Of a stretch of 64,000 nt of DNA, positions 35,699-44,040 are shown one piece after another. The notes below the pieces were generated by a model that saw only the letters and a list, made by a program, of their open reading frames with translations, was not told the DNA's origin and searched no databases. Made by a program: the position numbers and the translations under genes. Numbering within the stretch: position 1 is the first letter of the stretch; every line of letters starts with the position of its first letter. Origin of the DNA: Franzmannia pantelleriensis (GTDB lineage Bacteria > Pseudomonadota > Gammaproteobacteria > Pseudomonadales > Halomonadaceae); the NCBI RefSeq assembly GCF_900102875.1, contig NZ_FNGH01000016.1:31576-95575 (forward strand). Direction: 5' to 3'.

Positions 35699-36519
35699 GT
35701 GCCGGCCTCCTCATGGGCGACTTGCCCAGCGTCTGACGGCGCCACGTCGGTCAGGCGCCCCTCAGCCAGCGACTGTAGATGGCCAAGCTGATGCAGGCCG
35801 ACCTGCTCGCTCTCCAGGGCACCCAGCAGGGTCTGCTGCCAGATATCACCGCTCGCCTCGGCGCCCTCATCGGCCGGCGTCTCCCGCGGCGCCTCGAGCA
35901 GCCCGGCGCGGGCCTGCAGCTCGATAAAGGCGCGCACCCGGCGGTTGAGGTCTTCGCCGCGCTCATCGAGCAGCGCGCGACTCGCCTCCGGGGCCGCCTC
36001 GCCCAGGCTGCGCAGTGCCTCGAGCTGTTCGCGCAGCAGGTCGAGCAGCTCACTGGTCGCGAAAGTCGCCTCCTGATAGCGGCTGACGTCGGACAGCGCG
36101 CGGTTGTAGCGGGTATACAGCAGGGTATGCATCAGCAGCCACAGTTGCAGGTACCACTGGGCCAGCTCGGCACGGCTCTCCTGGCGCAGCTTGAGCGCCT
36201 CGAACACCGGCTCGCGGGTATACAGCGGTGGCTGCTCGAGGTCCGGGTCGGGCAGCAGCGCATAGTAGCGTGAGCCCGGCGCAATGCCCGGATAGTCGCC
36301 GGATTCGAAGGCCTTGAGGCGCAGGCCCTGGCCGGCCAGAAAGTCGCGCAGCGCCTCGCGCTCGAGGTCGCTGGCGTCATCGATCAGCGCGCAGACGTCG
36401 CGCTCGGAGAGCTGCCCTTCGCGGGCGGCGCGGCGTTTGCGGCCGCTGCCCGGGGTGCGTTCGGCGCTGCGATAGCGCAGCAGGTAGGCGACCACTTCGC
36501 CCATTTCACTCATGTTCAT
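35695..36519 (-). CDS. MksE/JetB-like subunit of the condensin-like complex
   Basis: A 274-residue acidic, helical protein placed between the kleisin-like and the SMC-like genes, with four-base ATGA overlaps on both sides. Features: QLSERDVCALIDDASDLEREALRDFLAGQGLR (helical, winged-helix-like), a YYALLPDPD segment, and a Leu/Tyr-rich helix AELAQWYLQLWLLMHTLLYTRYNRALSDV. Position and size fit the MukE/MksE/JetB partner (KITE-type protein) that binds kleisin. I do not recognise it by sequence alone; the call rests on operon architecture. Confidence 0.6.
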   Translation of the reverse strand: MNMSEMGEVVAYLLRYRSAERTPGSGRKRRAAREGQLSERDVCALIDDASDLEREALRDFLAGQGLRLKAFESGDYPGIAPGSRYYALLPDPDLEQPPLYTREPVFEALKLRQESRAELAQWYLQLWLLMHTLLYTRYNRALSDVSRYQEATFATSELLDLLREQLEALRSLGEAAPEASRALLDERGEDLNRRVRAFIELQARAGLLEAPRETPADEGAEASGDIWQQTLLGALESEQVGLHQLGHLQSLAEGRLTDVAPSDAGQVAHEEAGT

Positions 36520-37907
36520 CGCGGATCATCCTGATCGGAGAGGCGCAGTGACGGCGTCACCGCACCGCGGATACAACGGCCGTCATCGAGGGTCAGCTCG
36601 AACGGCGTGGCGTCAATACCTACTGCCAGGCGCTCGTCGAGCAGCTCGGTATCGACGAAGGTGTTGAGCAGCTGTGCCAGGCAGTCGCCCTCTTCGAAGC
36701 GATGCCAGCCCTCGGCCAGCGCCGCAGGCAGCGACAGCGGCTCACGCCGGATGCGCTGGCACAGCGCCGGGCCGCGGGCCTCGAGAAATCGCGCCAGCAG
36801 CGGGTCCTCGGGGGCCGCATCGTGGTGCTCATCGAACACCAGGGCGGCGTGGCTGGTCTCGGCGCGGCGCGTCTCCAGTAGCGGAACCAGCGGCGCCAGA
36901 CGCGGCACCGCCACCTGCACGTGCAGCGGCATCAGCCGCGCCACCAGCGTCTGCTGCAGCGCCGGTTCCGGGGCTGCGTTGAGCAGCCCGCGGGCCAGGT
37001 CAGAGAAGTCGACCACGCCCATCGACTGGATGCGCCCCTCGGCGATATCGGCAAGCAGCTCGGCGAGACGCCGCGACAGGTTCTCGATGGCGGTCAGTAC
37101 CCGACCGATGGCGCTCGACAGCATGCGCAGGTCCCACTCCTCGCCGCTGGTGGCCCGCTCGGTCTCGCGCCACTCGGCGAAACGCTCCATCAGCCGCGGC
37201 GCAGTCAGCTGCGCCCGGGCGTCGAGCAGGGTTCGCTGAATGCTGGATAGCGCGTTGTGGTAGTGGCGCTGGTTGTCGAGCAGTGCGGCCAGCTTGCCCT
37301 CGCGGGTGGGATTTTCGCGCACCCGGCGCAGCTCCTGGGTCAGGCCGCGGATCGCCAGCAGGATCTGGTTGGTGATATCCGGCACCCGGGCGAAGTCGCC
37401 GCGGGCCAGCGCCGCCAGCACCTTGGCGGCGTCATATTCGGAGTAGAGCAGGTCCTCGACCTGGCTGGCCAGGGTCACCGCCTGGCGACCGCTGCCGGTC
37501 AGTCGCACCTGGCCGGTCTGGCCCTGCTTCTCGATCAGCGCGGTGCGCTTGGTGCTCCGCGACGCCCGGGCGGCATCGTCCTCGACGCCGAGCTGGCGAA
37601 AATGCAACTCACTAGGCGTCGACAGCAGGTTGATGACGAAGCTCAAATCGTCGTGGGACAGGTCCGGATAGGTCTCGCGCAGCTGTGCCAGGCAGCGGGT
37701 CTGGGAGACGAAGGCGCTGTTGGTGGCGAAGTCGACGTCGAGCAGGTAGTCGAGCAGCAGGCAGCCGAGGTCCAGCCAGTAGCCATCGCGTAGCCCGCGG
37801 CGGCTCTCCTGGCTGACCTGCACGAAGGGCGAGCCGGGCTCGTGGCCGCTGTCGTGCAGGTCGATTAGCCGCGTGGTGGCGACGAGTAGCTTGCTCCAGG
37901 CGGTCAT
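36516..37907 (-). CDS. MksF/JetA-like kleisin subunit
   Basis: First gene of the condensin-like operon, 463 residues. The start matches an alpha-helical, winged-helix-like N-terminus (LLVATTRLIDLHDSG, GYWLDLGCLLLDYLLDVDFATNSAFVSQT), followed by a regulatory-looking SFVINLLSTPSELHF region, long helices (NQILLAIRGLTQELRRVREN, AIGRVLTAIENLSRRLAELL) and a C-terminal domain ending in a beta-rich FELTLDDGRCIRGAV segment. Size and position fit MksF/JetA. It overlaps the MksE-like gene by four bases. Upstream is a 413-base gap and divergent recQ. Assigned mainly by architecture. Confidence 0.65.
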   Translation of the reverse strand: MTAWSKLLVATTRLIDLHDSGHEPGSPFVQVSQESRRGLRDGYWLDLGCLLLDYLLDVDFATNSAFVSQTRCLAQLRETYPDLSHDDLSFVINLLSTPSELHFRQLGVEDDAARASRSTKRTALIEKQGQTGQVRLTGSGRQAVTLASQVEDLLYSEYDAAKVLAALARGDFARVPDITNQILLAIRGLTQELRRVRENPTREGKLAALLDNQRHYHNALSSIQRTLLDARAQLTAPRLMERFAEWRETERATSGEEWDLRMLSSAIGRVLTAIENLSRRLAELLADIAEGRIQSMGVVDFSDLARGLLNAAPEPALQQTLVARLMPLHVQVAVPRLAPLVPLLETRRAETSHAALVFDEHHDAAPEDPLLARFLEARGPALCQRIRREPLSLPAALAEGWHRFEEGDCLAQLLNTFVDTELLDERLAVGIDATPFELTLDDGRCIRGAVTPSLRLSDQDDPR

Positions 37908-38046
37908 GGGTCTTCCCTGAGGGCAAAGCCGCCATTATGCCAAGGAGTGCCCCCTCGGGTCATGGTCGATTATGGAAACCCCGAACGGCCGCAACGCGGG
38001 AGTGGCCTCCCCGGGGCTGATCCGGCGGCAAGCCTACGAGGAGGCG

Positions 38047-38158
38047 CTGTAAACCCATCCCTGGGCGCTACCTTGCGCCCTGCTGCGCTCTTGCATCCTG
38101 CTTCGCTTGCAGGACCGGGGCTGGCCATCCATGGCCAGCCCGTTCGGAGCAGTGCTCC
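38047..38158. repeat. Chain of hairpins in the recQ-condensin intergenic region
   Basis: The 413-base gap 37908-38320 holds no convincing gene. It contains a series of inverted repeats: GGGCGC/GCGCCC (38063-38080), a TCCTGC/GCAGGA stem (about 38095-38114), GGCTGGCCAT-CC-ATGGCCAGCC (38119-38140) and GGAGC/GCTCC (38146-38158). Such chains often are dispersed intergenic repeats; whether this one recurs in the genome cannot be seen here. The end of the gap should hold the recQ promoter (TAGAAT at about 38285). Confidence 0.45.
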
Positions 38159-38320
38159 TCACCCATGGCGCAAACCTCCTCTTCGACTTGCCCCCGGCGC
38201 CCCTCACGTGTCGGGCCTTAGTCGCTTGTGGCATCAGCACTAGCACTCAGTCGAGTTATGCCAAGCCGAGGCGCCCCAGCGGTGTAGAATAGCGGCTTTG
38301 GCCAGACAGGGAGGCTCGCC

Positions 38321-40300
38321 ATGCCCCGCGACTCACTCGATACCACGCTCAAGCAGGTCTTCGGCTACGACGACTTTCGCCCCGGCCAGCGTCAGGTAGT
38401 AGAAGCCTTGGTGGCCGGCCGCTCGGCGGCGGCGATCTTCCCCACCGGCTCCGGCAAGTCGCTGTGCTATCAGCTGCCGGCGCTGCACCTGCCGCACCTG
38501 ACGCTGGTGGTGTCGCCGCTGCTGGCGCTGATGCAGGATCAGCTCGACTTCCTGACCCGCCACGGCATTGCTGCCGCCAGCATCGACTCGCGCCAGAGCC
38601 GCGAGGAGGCCAGTGCGGTCATGGAAGGCGTGCGACGCGGTGAGATTCGGGTGCTGATGATCTCGGTGGAGCGCCTCAAGAACGAGCGCTTCCGCGCCTT
38701 CCTGCGCCAGGTGCCGGTCTCGCTGCTGGTGGTCGACGAGGCCCACTGCCTCTCCGAGTGGGGCCACAACTTCCGCCCCGACTACCTCAAGCTGCCCGAC
38801 TACCAGCGCGAATTCGGCATACCCCAGGCGCTGCTGCTCACCGCCACCGCCACGCCGCGGGTGATCGAAGACATGCGCAAGAGCTTCGCCATCGCCGCCG
38901 ACGACGTCACCCTGACCGGCTTCTATCGCCCCAACCTCAATCTGTTGGTCCAGCCGGTGCCCGCCGAGCAGCGTGCCCGCGCCCTGCGCGACTGGCTGCG
39001 CCCGCGCCTCGAAGGCCCCTCCCCGCAGCCAAGCATCGTCTACGTCACCCTGCAAAAGCGCGCCGAGCAGCTCGCCGCCTACCTCGGCAAGGCCGGCATC
39101 GACGCCCGCGCCTACCACGCCGGCATGCCCAGCGACGCCCGCGATGCCCTGCAGCAGGCCTTCATGGCCGGCGAGGTCAACTGCATCGTCGCCACTATCG
39201 CCTTCGGTATGGGTATCGACAAGGCCAATATCCGCAACGTGGTACACGTCGACCTGCCCAAGTCGATCGAGAACTACAGCCAGGAGATAGGCCGCGCCGG
39301 ACGCGACGGCCAGCCCTCCGACTGCCTGATGCTGGGCGGTCGCGATGCCCTGGCCGCGCTGGAGAACTTCGTCTATGGCGATACCCCGGAGCGCGACGGT
39401 ATCGTGCGGGTGCTGGAGACGATCCGCGAGGCCGCGCCTCAGGGCCAGTGGGAGCTGACGCTGAACGCCCTCTCCCAGCACAGCAACATCCGCCCGCTGC
39501 CGCTCAAGACCCTGCTGGTGCAGCTCGAGCTGCGTGGCGTGATCGCCCCGCGCTACGCCTACTTCGCCGAGTACCGCTTCCAGTATCGGCTCGAGCCCGA
39601 GGCGCTGATCGGCCACTTCGACGGCGAACGCCGCGACTTCGTCGCCGCCATCGTCGAGGCAGCCCCGCGCGCCAAGACCTGGTGCAGCTTGGATCTCGAG
39701 GCGCTGGCCAGACTCGGTGCCGAGCGCGGCCTCGACGTGGCTCGGCCGCGGGTAATCCGCGCGCTGGAATACTTCAGCGACAAGGGCTGGATCGCCCTGG
39801 AAAGCAAGCAGATGACCGAGGTTTACGCGATTTCCCAGCCGGATATCGACGTCGCGGGCCTCGCCGACGCGCTGTTCGACTACTTCCGCGACAAGGAGCG
39901 CGCCGAGATCGCCCGGCTAGAGGCGATGCTGGCGCTCTTCGAATCCGATCAGTGCCTCAGCCGGCGACTGGCCGAGTACTTCGGCGATGCTCACGCCCCG
40001 CAGCAGTGCGGCCACTGCTCCGCCTGCCAGGGGCAGGTGGCGCGACTGCCCGGCGGCGAGGCGCCGGCCCCGCTGGACGCTGAGCAGGTGGCGGCGCTAT
40101 GCCGGCCACTGCTCGACCGCATCGCCGCGAGCGACGATGCACCAGCGCCCAGCGTCGACCTGCTGACGCGGTTTCTGACCGGCCTGACCACGCCGCTGCT
40201 GACCAAACTCAAGGCACGCCAGCTCGACGGCTTCGCCGCCCTGGAAGCATGGCCCTACGCCGAGGTGCGCGAGGCGCTTAACCAGCAGTTTGCGGGCTGA
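38321..40300 (+). CDS. recQ: RecQ-family ATP-dependent DNA helicase
   Basis: 3'-5' DNA helicase for recombination and fork repair, 659 residues. Order: N-terminal Q-motif (GYDDFRPGQRQVVEAL), Walker A FPTGSGKS (40-47), DEAH box (139-142), helicase-C with PSIVYVTLQKRAEQLAAYL and IGRAGRDGQPSDC, then a RecQ-CT zinc region with four Cys (DQCLSRRLAEYFGD and QCGHCSACQG). The end lacks a recognisable full HRDC domain, unlike E. coli RecQ. GGGAGG precedes the ATG. It is divergent from the condensin-like operon; a functional link is possible but unproven. Confidence 0.93.
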   Translation: MPRDSLDTTLKQVFGYDDFRPGQRQVVEALVAGRSAAAIFPTGSGKSLCYQLPALHLPHLTLVVSPLLALMQDQLDFLTRHGIAAASIDSRQSREEASAVMEGVRRGEIRVLMISVERLKNERFRAFLRQVPVSLLVVDEAHCLSEWGHNFRPDYLKLPDYQREFGIPQALLLTATATPRVIEDMRKSFAIAADDVTLTGFYRPNLNLLVQPVPAEQRARALRDWLRPRLEGPSPQPSIVYVTLQKRAEQLAAYLGKAGIDARAYHAGMPSDARDALQQAFMAGEVNCIVATIAFGMGIDKANIRNVVHVDLPKSIENYSQEIGRAGRDGQPSDCLMLGGRDALAALENFVYGDTPERDGIVRVLETIREAAPQGQWELTLNALSQHSNIRPLPLKTLLVQLELRGVIAPRYAYFAEYRFQYRLEPEALIGHFDGERRDFVAAIVEAAPRAKTWCSLDLEALARLGAERGLDVARPRVIRALEYFSDKGWIALESKQMTEVYAISQPDIDVAGLADALFDYFRDKERAEIARLEAMLALFESDQCLSRRLAEYFGDAHAPQQCGHCSACQGQVARLPGGEAPAPLDAEQVAALCRPLLDRIAASDDAPAPSVDLLTRFLTGLTTPLLTKLKARQLDGFAALEAWPYAEVREALNQQFAG

Positions 40301-40306
40301 TGCGGG

Positions 40307-40918
40307 TCAACGCCGCCAGCGCTGCCAGCCGATCATCAGCAGATGCACCGGCAGGTAGACCGCCAGCGGCCACAGCAGGGTGAGCAGGAACAGGTAGAGC
40401 AGCGGATCGAGGGTCTCCTGGGTCTGGCCGAAGGGGCCGTGGACCCAGTTGATATTGCGCTCGGCCTCGGTGAACAGGTAGGTCAGCGGCACTACGACCC
40501 AGGTCAGCAGGGTCTGCCACAGCAGCGCGCGGCGTGCATAGCCGAGCTTGGCTACGCCGATACCCGCCACCAGCGGCAGTACCACGTGGTAAAGCGACAT
40601 GGCCCGCGCCATGGGCGGATGCTCGGGGTCGAACATGTACTCGGTGCCGCCGATGGGGTGTACGCCGGTGAGCGCCGCCGTCGCCACGTCAAACGTCCAC
40701 AGGCTGCCGACCAACGCCACCGCCAGCCACTGCATCGACATCAGGGTGCGATGCTCGGCCCACAGTGCCACCAGCAGCAGGAAACTCGCCACGTTGCACA
40801 GCCAGAAGAAGTTCTGGGCGCCCAGCAGCACCACATAGCTGGGCGCCCACACCAGGATCCATAGCGTGAAGGCCAGCTTGAGCCAGCGCGGTACCACTGC
40901 CGGCGGATAATCGACCAT
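40307..40918 (-). CDS. Integral membrane protein of unknown function
   Basis: A 203-residue protein with about six hydrophobic segments (near residues 12-30, 36-52, 62-82, 108-128, 135-152, 175-195). Conserved-looking soluble bits include GVHPIGGTEYMFDPEHPPMARAMSLYHV and a Tyr-Leu-Phe-Thr-Glu-Ala-Glu-Arg segment followed by WVHGPFGQTQE. AAGGAGA precedes the ATG. I do not recognise the family. It is convergent with recQ (6-base gap) and lies downstream of tyrR on the same strand, 41 bases away, so it may be read through from it. Confidence 0.75.
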   Translation of the reverse strand: MVDYPPAVVPRWLKLAFTLWILVWAPSYVVLLGAQNFFWLCNVASFLLLVALWAEHRTLMSMQWLAVALVGSLWTFDVATAALTGVHPIGGTEYMFDPEHPPMARAMSLYHVVLPLVAGIGVAKLGYARRALLWQTLLTWVVVPLTYLFTEAERNINWVHGPFGQTQETLDPLLYLFLLTLLWPLAVYLPVHLLMIGWQRWRR

Positions 40919-40958
40919 GACCGTCTCCTTGTCAGTACGCTGACCTTACTCTAGCAGC

Positions 40959-42530
40959 TCAGGGTGTCTCTCCCTGTTCAATGCCGATGCCGTGACGCTT
41001 GAGCTTGTTGGCGATGGTGGTATGCGACACGCCGAGCCGCTTGCCGAGCTGGCGACTCGAGGGATATTGCGGATAGAGCGCCGCAAGCACCCGCTTTTCC
41101 ACCTCGCCGAGGATCTCACCCAGTTCGCCGTCGAGGTCGATACCGGCCAGCCCTGGCGCCTGTCTGACATCAGGCAAGCGCAGATGCGCCGGCTCGATGG
41201 TGTCCTGTTCGCATAGCGACACCGCCTGGAAAAGCACGTTTTCCAACTGACGCACGTTGCCCGGCCAGTGGTAGCCGGAGAGTCTGGCCAATGCCGCCGG
41301 CGACAGCTGCGGCAGCGCACAGCCGATCTGGCGCGCGGCGCGATCGAGGAAGTGGCGCGCCAGCTCATCGATGCCGTCCAGGCAGTCGCGCAGCGGCGGC
41401 ACCTGCAACGACAGCACGTTGAGCCGGTGATAAAGATCGTGGCGAAACAGTCCCGCGGCGCAGAGCTGCGGGAGATCCTGCTGGGTGGAACAGATCACCC
41501 GTACGTCGAGATAGGTCTCCTCGTCGCTACCGACGCGGCGAAAGCCGCCGTCCTGCAGGAAACGCAGCAGCTTGACCTGCAGCCGTGGGCTCATCTCGCC
41601 CACCTCATCGAGGAAGATGGTGCCCCCGGCGGTCAGCTCCAGCAGCCCCAGCTTGCCTTCCGGGCGTGCGCCCTCGAAGGCTCCCGGGGCATAGCCGAAC
41701 AGCTCGGTCTCGGCCATCGACTCAGGCAGGCCGGCGCAGTTCAGCGCCATGAACGGCGCCTGGCCGCGTGGGCTGGCCAGGTGGCAGGCACGGGCCAGCA
41801 GCTCCTTGCCAGTGCCGGTTTCGCCCTCGATCAGCAGCGGCGCGTCCAGCGGCGCCATGCGTCGCGCCTCGCGAATCAGCTCGGCAAGCCGCGGGCTGGC
41901 CTGGAAGATCGCCTCGAAACCACGTAGTTCCTGACGCTGGACCTGGTAGATACGCTCGCCGATGCGATCGGCGCGGTGGAGGGTGACCACCGCGCCGGCC
42001 AGCGAGGCCACGTCATCGTCGTTCTCGCTGTGCAGCGGCGCGATATCGGCCAGGTAAGTGGCCTCCTTGAGCTTGAGGCGCAGGCCGTTGACGCGGGCGT
42101 TATTGCGCCGGATCAGCTCGGGCAGGTCGAAGTCCGGCAGGTAGCGATCCAGCGACAGCCCAGGCACCTCGTCGATGCGCACCCCGAGCATCTGCCCCGC
42201 GGCGCGGTTGGCGGCGACGATGCGTCCCTCCATATCGATCGACATCACCGGGTCGGAGAGCGACGACAGCAAGGCATCGAGCTCCAGATGACGCCGCTCG
42301 CTGGGCATCAGGTTGACGCGCTTGACGCTGAACACCCCGGGAACGGTCTCCAGTGTCGGCCGCAGCGTGGCCAGCTGGGCATTGAGCAGTCGTGGCAGGA
42401 ACAGGTAGATGGTATTGCCATGATCACCGCCGACCTCGCCGCGCGCCACGTTGACGCCGTAGTCGGCGAAGTGCGAGACGATATCGCGCAGGATACCGAT
42501 GCGGTTCTGGCAGTGAATCTTGAGACGCAT
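40959..42530 (-). CDS. phhR: TyrR/PhhR-type regulator of aromatic amino acid metabolism
   Basis: Transcription regulator, 523 residues. Order: ACT domain (1-70; MRLKIHCQNRIGILRDIV), PAS domain (about 80-190), AAA+ domain with Walker A GETGTGKE (236-243) and Walker B IFLDEV (305-310), and a C-terminal Fis-like helix-turn-helix (SSRQLGKRLGVSHTTIANKLKRHG). The sigma-54 contact loop reads GAFEGA (283-288) instead of GAFTGA, as seen in TyrR/PhhR proteins that act at sigma-70 promoters. The ATG at 42530 was chosen where the ACT domain begins. Divergent from phhABC, its likely target. Confidence 0.93.
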   Translation of the reverse strand: MRLKIHCQNRIGILRDIVSHFADYGVNVARGEVGGDHGNTIYLFLPRLLNAQLATLRPTLETVPGVFSVKRVNLMPSERRHLELDALLSSLSDPVMSIDMEGRIVAANRAAGQMLGVRIDEVPGLSLDRYLPDFDLPELIRRNNARVNGLRLKLKEATYLADIAPLHSENDDDVASLAGAVVTLHRADRIGERIYQVQRQELRGFEAIFQASPRLAELIREARRMAPLDAPLLIEGETGTGKELLARACHLASPRGQAPFMALNCAGLPESMAETELFGYAPGAFEGARPEGKLGLLELTAGGTIFLDEVGEMSPRLQVKLLRFLQDGGFRRVGSDEETYLDVRVICSTQQDLPQLCAAGLFRHDLYHRLNVLSLQVPPLRDCLDGIDELARHFLDRAARQIGCALPQLSPAALARLSGYHWPGNVRQLENVLFQAVSLCEQDTIEPAHLRLPDVRQAPGLAGIDLDGELGEILGEVEKRVLAALYPQYPSSRQLGKRLGVSHTTIANKLKRHGIGIEQGETP

Positions 42531-42678
42531 ACGGACTCCTTGGGCGCTACATCGGGGTGCCGCAGACGTTCGCGTCAAGCAGCCGTGACTGTAGTGTCAA
42601 CCTAGCCTGACAGCCAGGCCTTGCTCAAGGCGCTGAGATCATCAACTCCTCCCTTCTGGGCAGCCTTACTCGACTATT

Positions 42679-42696
42679 CGTCACGTTTTATTTACA
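42679..42696 (+). promoter_or_regulatory. Possible TyrR/PhhR box ahead of phhA
   Basis: CGTCAC-GTTTTA-TTTACA matches the right arm and partly (3 of 6) the left arm of TGTAAA-N6-TTTACA. It sits in the 289-base divergent region between phhR and phhA, about 125 bases before the phhA ATG. No sigma-54 -24/-12 pair was found here, in line with the altered GAFTGA loop. Confidence 0.35.
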
Positions 42697-42819
42697 GGCA
42701 GCGAGATGCGCAGCACCTATTTCTGCCCTGCCACCCCCTACCGGCGCGACAGCGCGGCGCCGACACTGAGGTGGATTCCCATGCTCGACAATAACCACAA
42801 CCTCCAGGGAGAGCCTGCC

Positions 42820-43623
42820 ATGACCCAGAAGACAAGCGCCAAGGCTAGCCAGTACCAGGCCCGCATGCCCGATGAGAGCGGCTATATCGCCTACAGCGAC
42901 CAGGAGCACGCCACCTGGCAGACGCTGTTCGAACGCCAGACCTCGATCATCGATGGCCGCGTGTGCCAGGCATACATCGACGGCCTGGAGCGGCTGGCGC
43001 TGCCCCATGACCGGATTCCCCAACTGGCCGACGTGGATCGCGTGCTGGAAGCTGCCACCGGCTGGCGTACCGCCCAGGTGCCGGCACTGATTCCTTTCGA
43101 CACTTTCTTCGAACTGCTCGCCAGCCGCCGCTTCCCGGTGGCAACTTTCATCCGCACGCCGGAAGAGCTCGACTATCTGAAGGAACCGGATATCTTCCAC
43201 GAGATCTTTGGCCACTGCCCGATGCTCACGAATCCCGACTTCGCTGAATTTACCGCCACCTACGGTCAGCTGGGCCTGGCGGCCACCCCCAAGCAGCGAG
43301 TCTATCTGGCCAGGCTGTACTGGATGACCGTGGAGTTCGGCCTGGTCGATACGCCGCAGGGGCGGCGCATTTACGGCGGCGGCATCATTTCCTCGCCCAA
43401 GGAGACCTTTCACGCCCTCTCCGAGACGCCGGAGCACCACCCCTTCGACCCCGTGGATGCCCTGCGCACGCCCTATCGCATCGATATCCTGCAGCCGCTC
43501 TACTATGTGCTTGACGATCTGCACAGCCTGCACGACCTTTCACGTCAGGACATCATGGCCATGGTCGACCAGGCCATGACGCTCGGCCTGTTCGAGCCCA
43601 AGTTTCCGCCCAAGGCGGCCTGA
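42820..43623 (+). CDS. phhA: Phenylalanine 4-monooxygenase
   Basis: Tetrahydropterin-dependent iron enzyme hydroxylating Phe to Tyr, 267 residues. The iron ligands are His127 and His132 in DIFHEIFGHCPML and Glu172 in YWMTVEFGLVD. GGGIISSPKETFHAL is also family-typical. The start at 42820 is preceded by AGGGAGAG; the frame is open 38 codons upstream but that part is not conserved-looking. First gene of phhABC and divergent from phhR. PhhB recycles its oxidised pterin cofactor. Confidence 0.97.
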   Translation: MTQKTSAKASQYQARMPDESGYIAYSDQEHATWQTLFERQTSIIDGRVCQAYIDGLERLALPHDRIPQLADVDRVLEAATGWRTAQVPALIPFDTFFELLASRRFPVATFIRTPEELDYLKEPDIFHEIFGHCPMLTNPDFAEFTATYGQLGLAATPKQRVYLARLYWMTVEFGLVDTPQGRRIYGGGIISSPKETFHALSETPEHHPFDPVDALRTPYRIDILQPLYYVLDDLHSLHDLSRQDIMAMVDQAMTLGLFEPKFPPKAA

Positions 43624-43701
43624 GGCGTACTGCGCGCCGCTCGAGACATTTTCAGACCGTTACGGTCACACCTATCACTATCCCGCCAATCAGGAGACAC
43701 C

Positions 43702-44040
43702 ATGAGCGATCTATCACAACAGCAGTGCGAAGCCTGCAGCTGGGACGCCCCCCACGTCACCGAGGCCGAGATCAGCGAGTATCGTCAGGCCATTCCCGAG
43801 TGGCAGATCATGGAGCGCGATGGCATCATGCAGTTGGAGCGTGTGTTCACGTTCCGCAACTTCAAGCAGGCCCTGGCGTTCACCAATCGCGTGGGCGATA
43901 TCGCCGAGGAGGCCGGCCACCACCCGGCGCTTCTGACCGAGTGGGGCAAGGTCACCGTGACCTGGTGGTCCCATGAGATGAAGGGCCTGCACAAGAACGA
44001 TTTCATTCTTGCCGCCAGAACCGACGAGGTAGCCGAGTAA
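43702..44040 (+). CDS. phhB: Pterin-4a-carbinolamine dehydratase
   Basis: Dehydrates the pterin carbinolamine formed by PhhA so the cofactor can be recycled. The 112-residue protein has the PCD core: [44 protein letters not shown], with the active-site EAGHHP and the closing His. CAGGAGA precedes the ATG. It lies 78 bases after phhA and its stop is directly joined to the phhC ATG. Confidence 0.96.
   Translation: MSDLSQQQCEACSWDAPHVTEAEISEYRQAIPEWQIMERDGIMQLERVFTFRNFKQALAFTNRVGDIAEEAGHHPALLTEWGKVTVTWWSHEMKGLHKNDFILAARTDEVAE

Noticed and set aside
30800..37907. Complete Wadjet (JetABCD) defence system
   Set aside because: No JetD-like gene found on either strand in the flanks, and the SMC is longer and lacks the Walker B Glu; calling it Wadjet would overstate the evidence.
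38333..39616. A 427-codon minus-strand frame opposite recQ
   Set aside because: RecQ motifs are intact on the plus strand; the minus product has no recognisable domain.
42601..42640. Sigma-54 promoter for phhA at a TTGCT element
   Set aside because: The -24 GG is absent at the required 12-base spacing.
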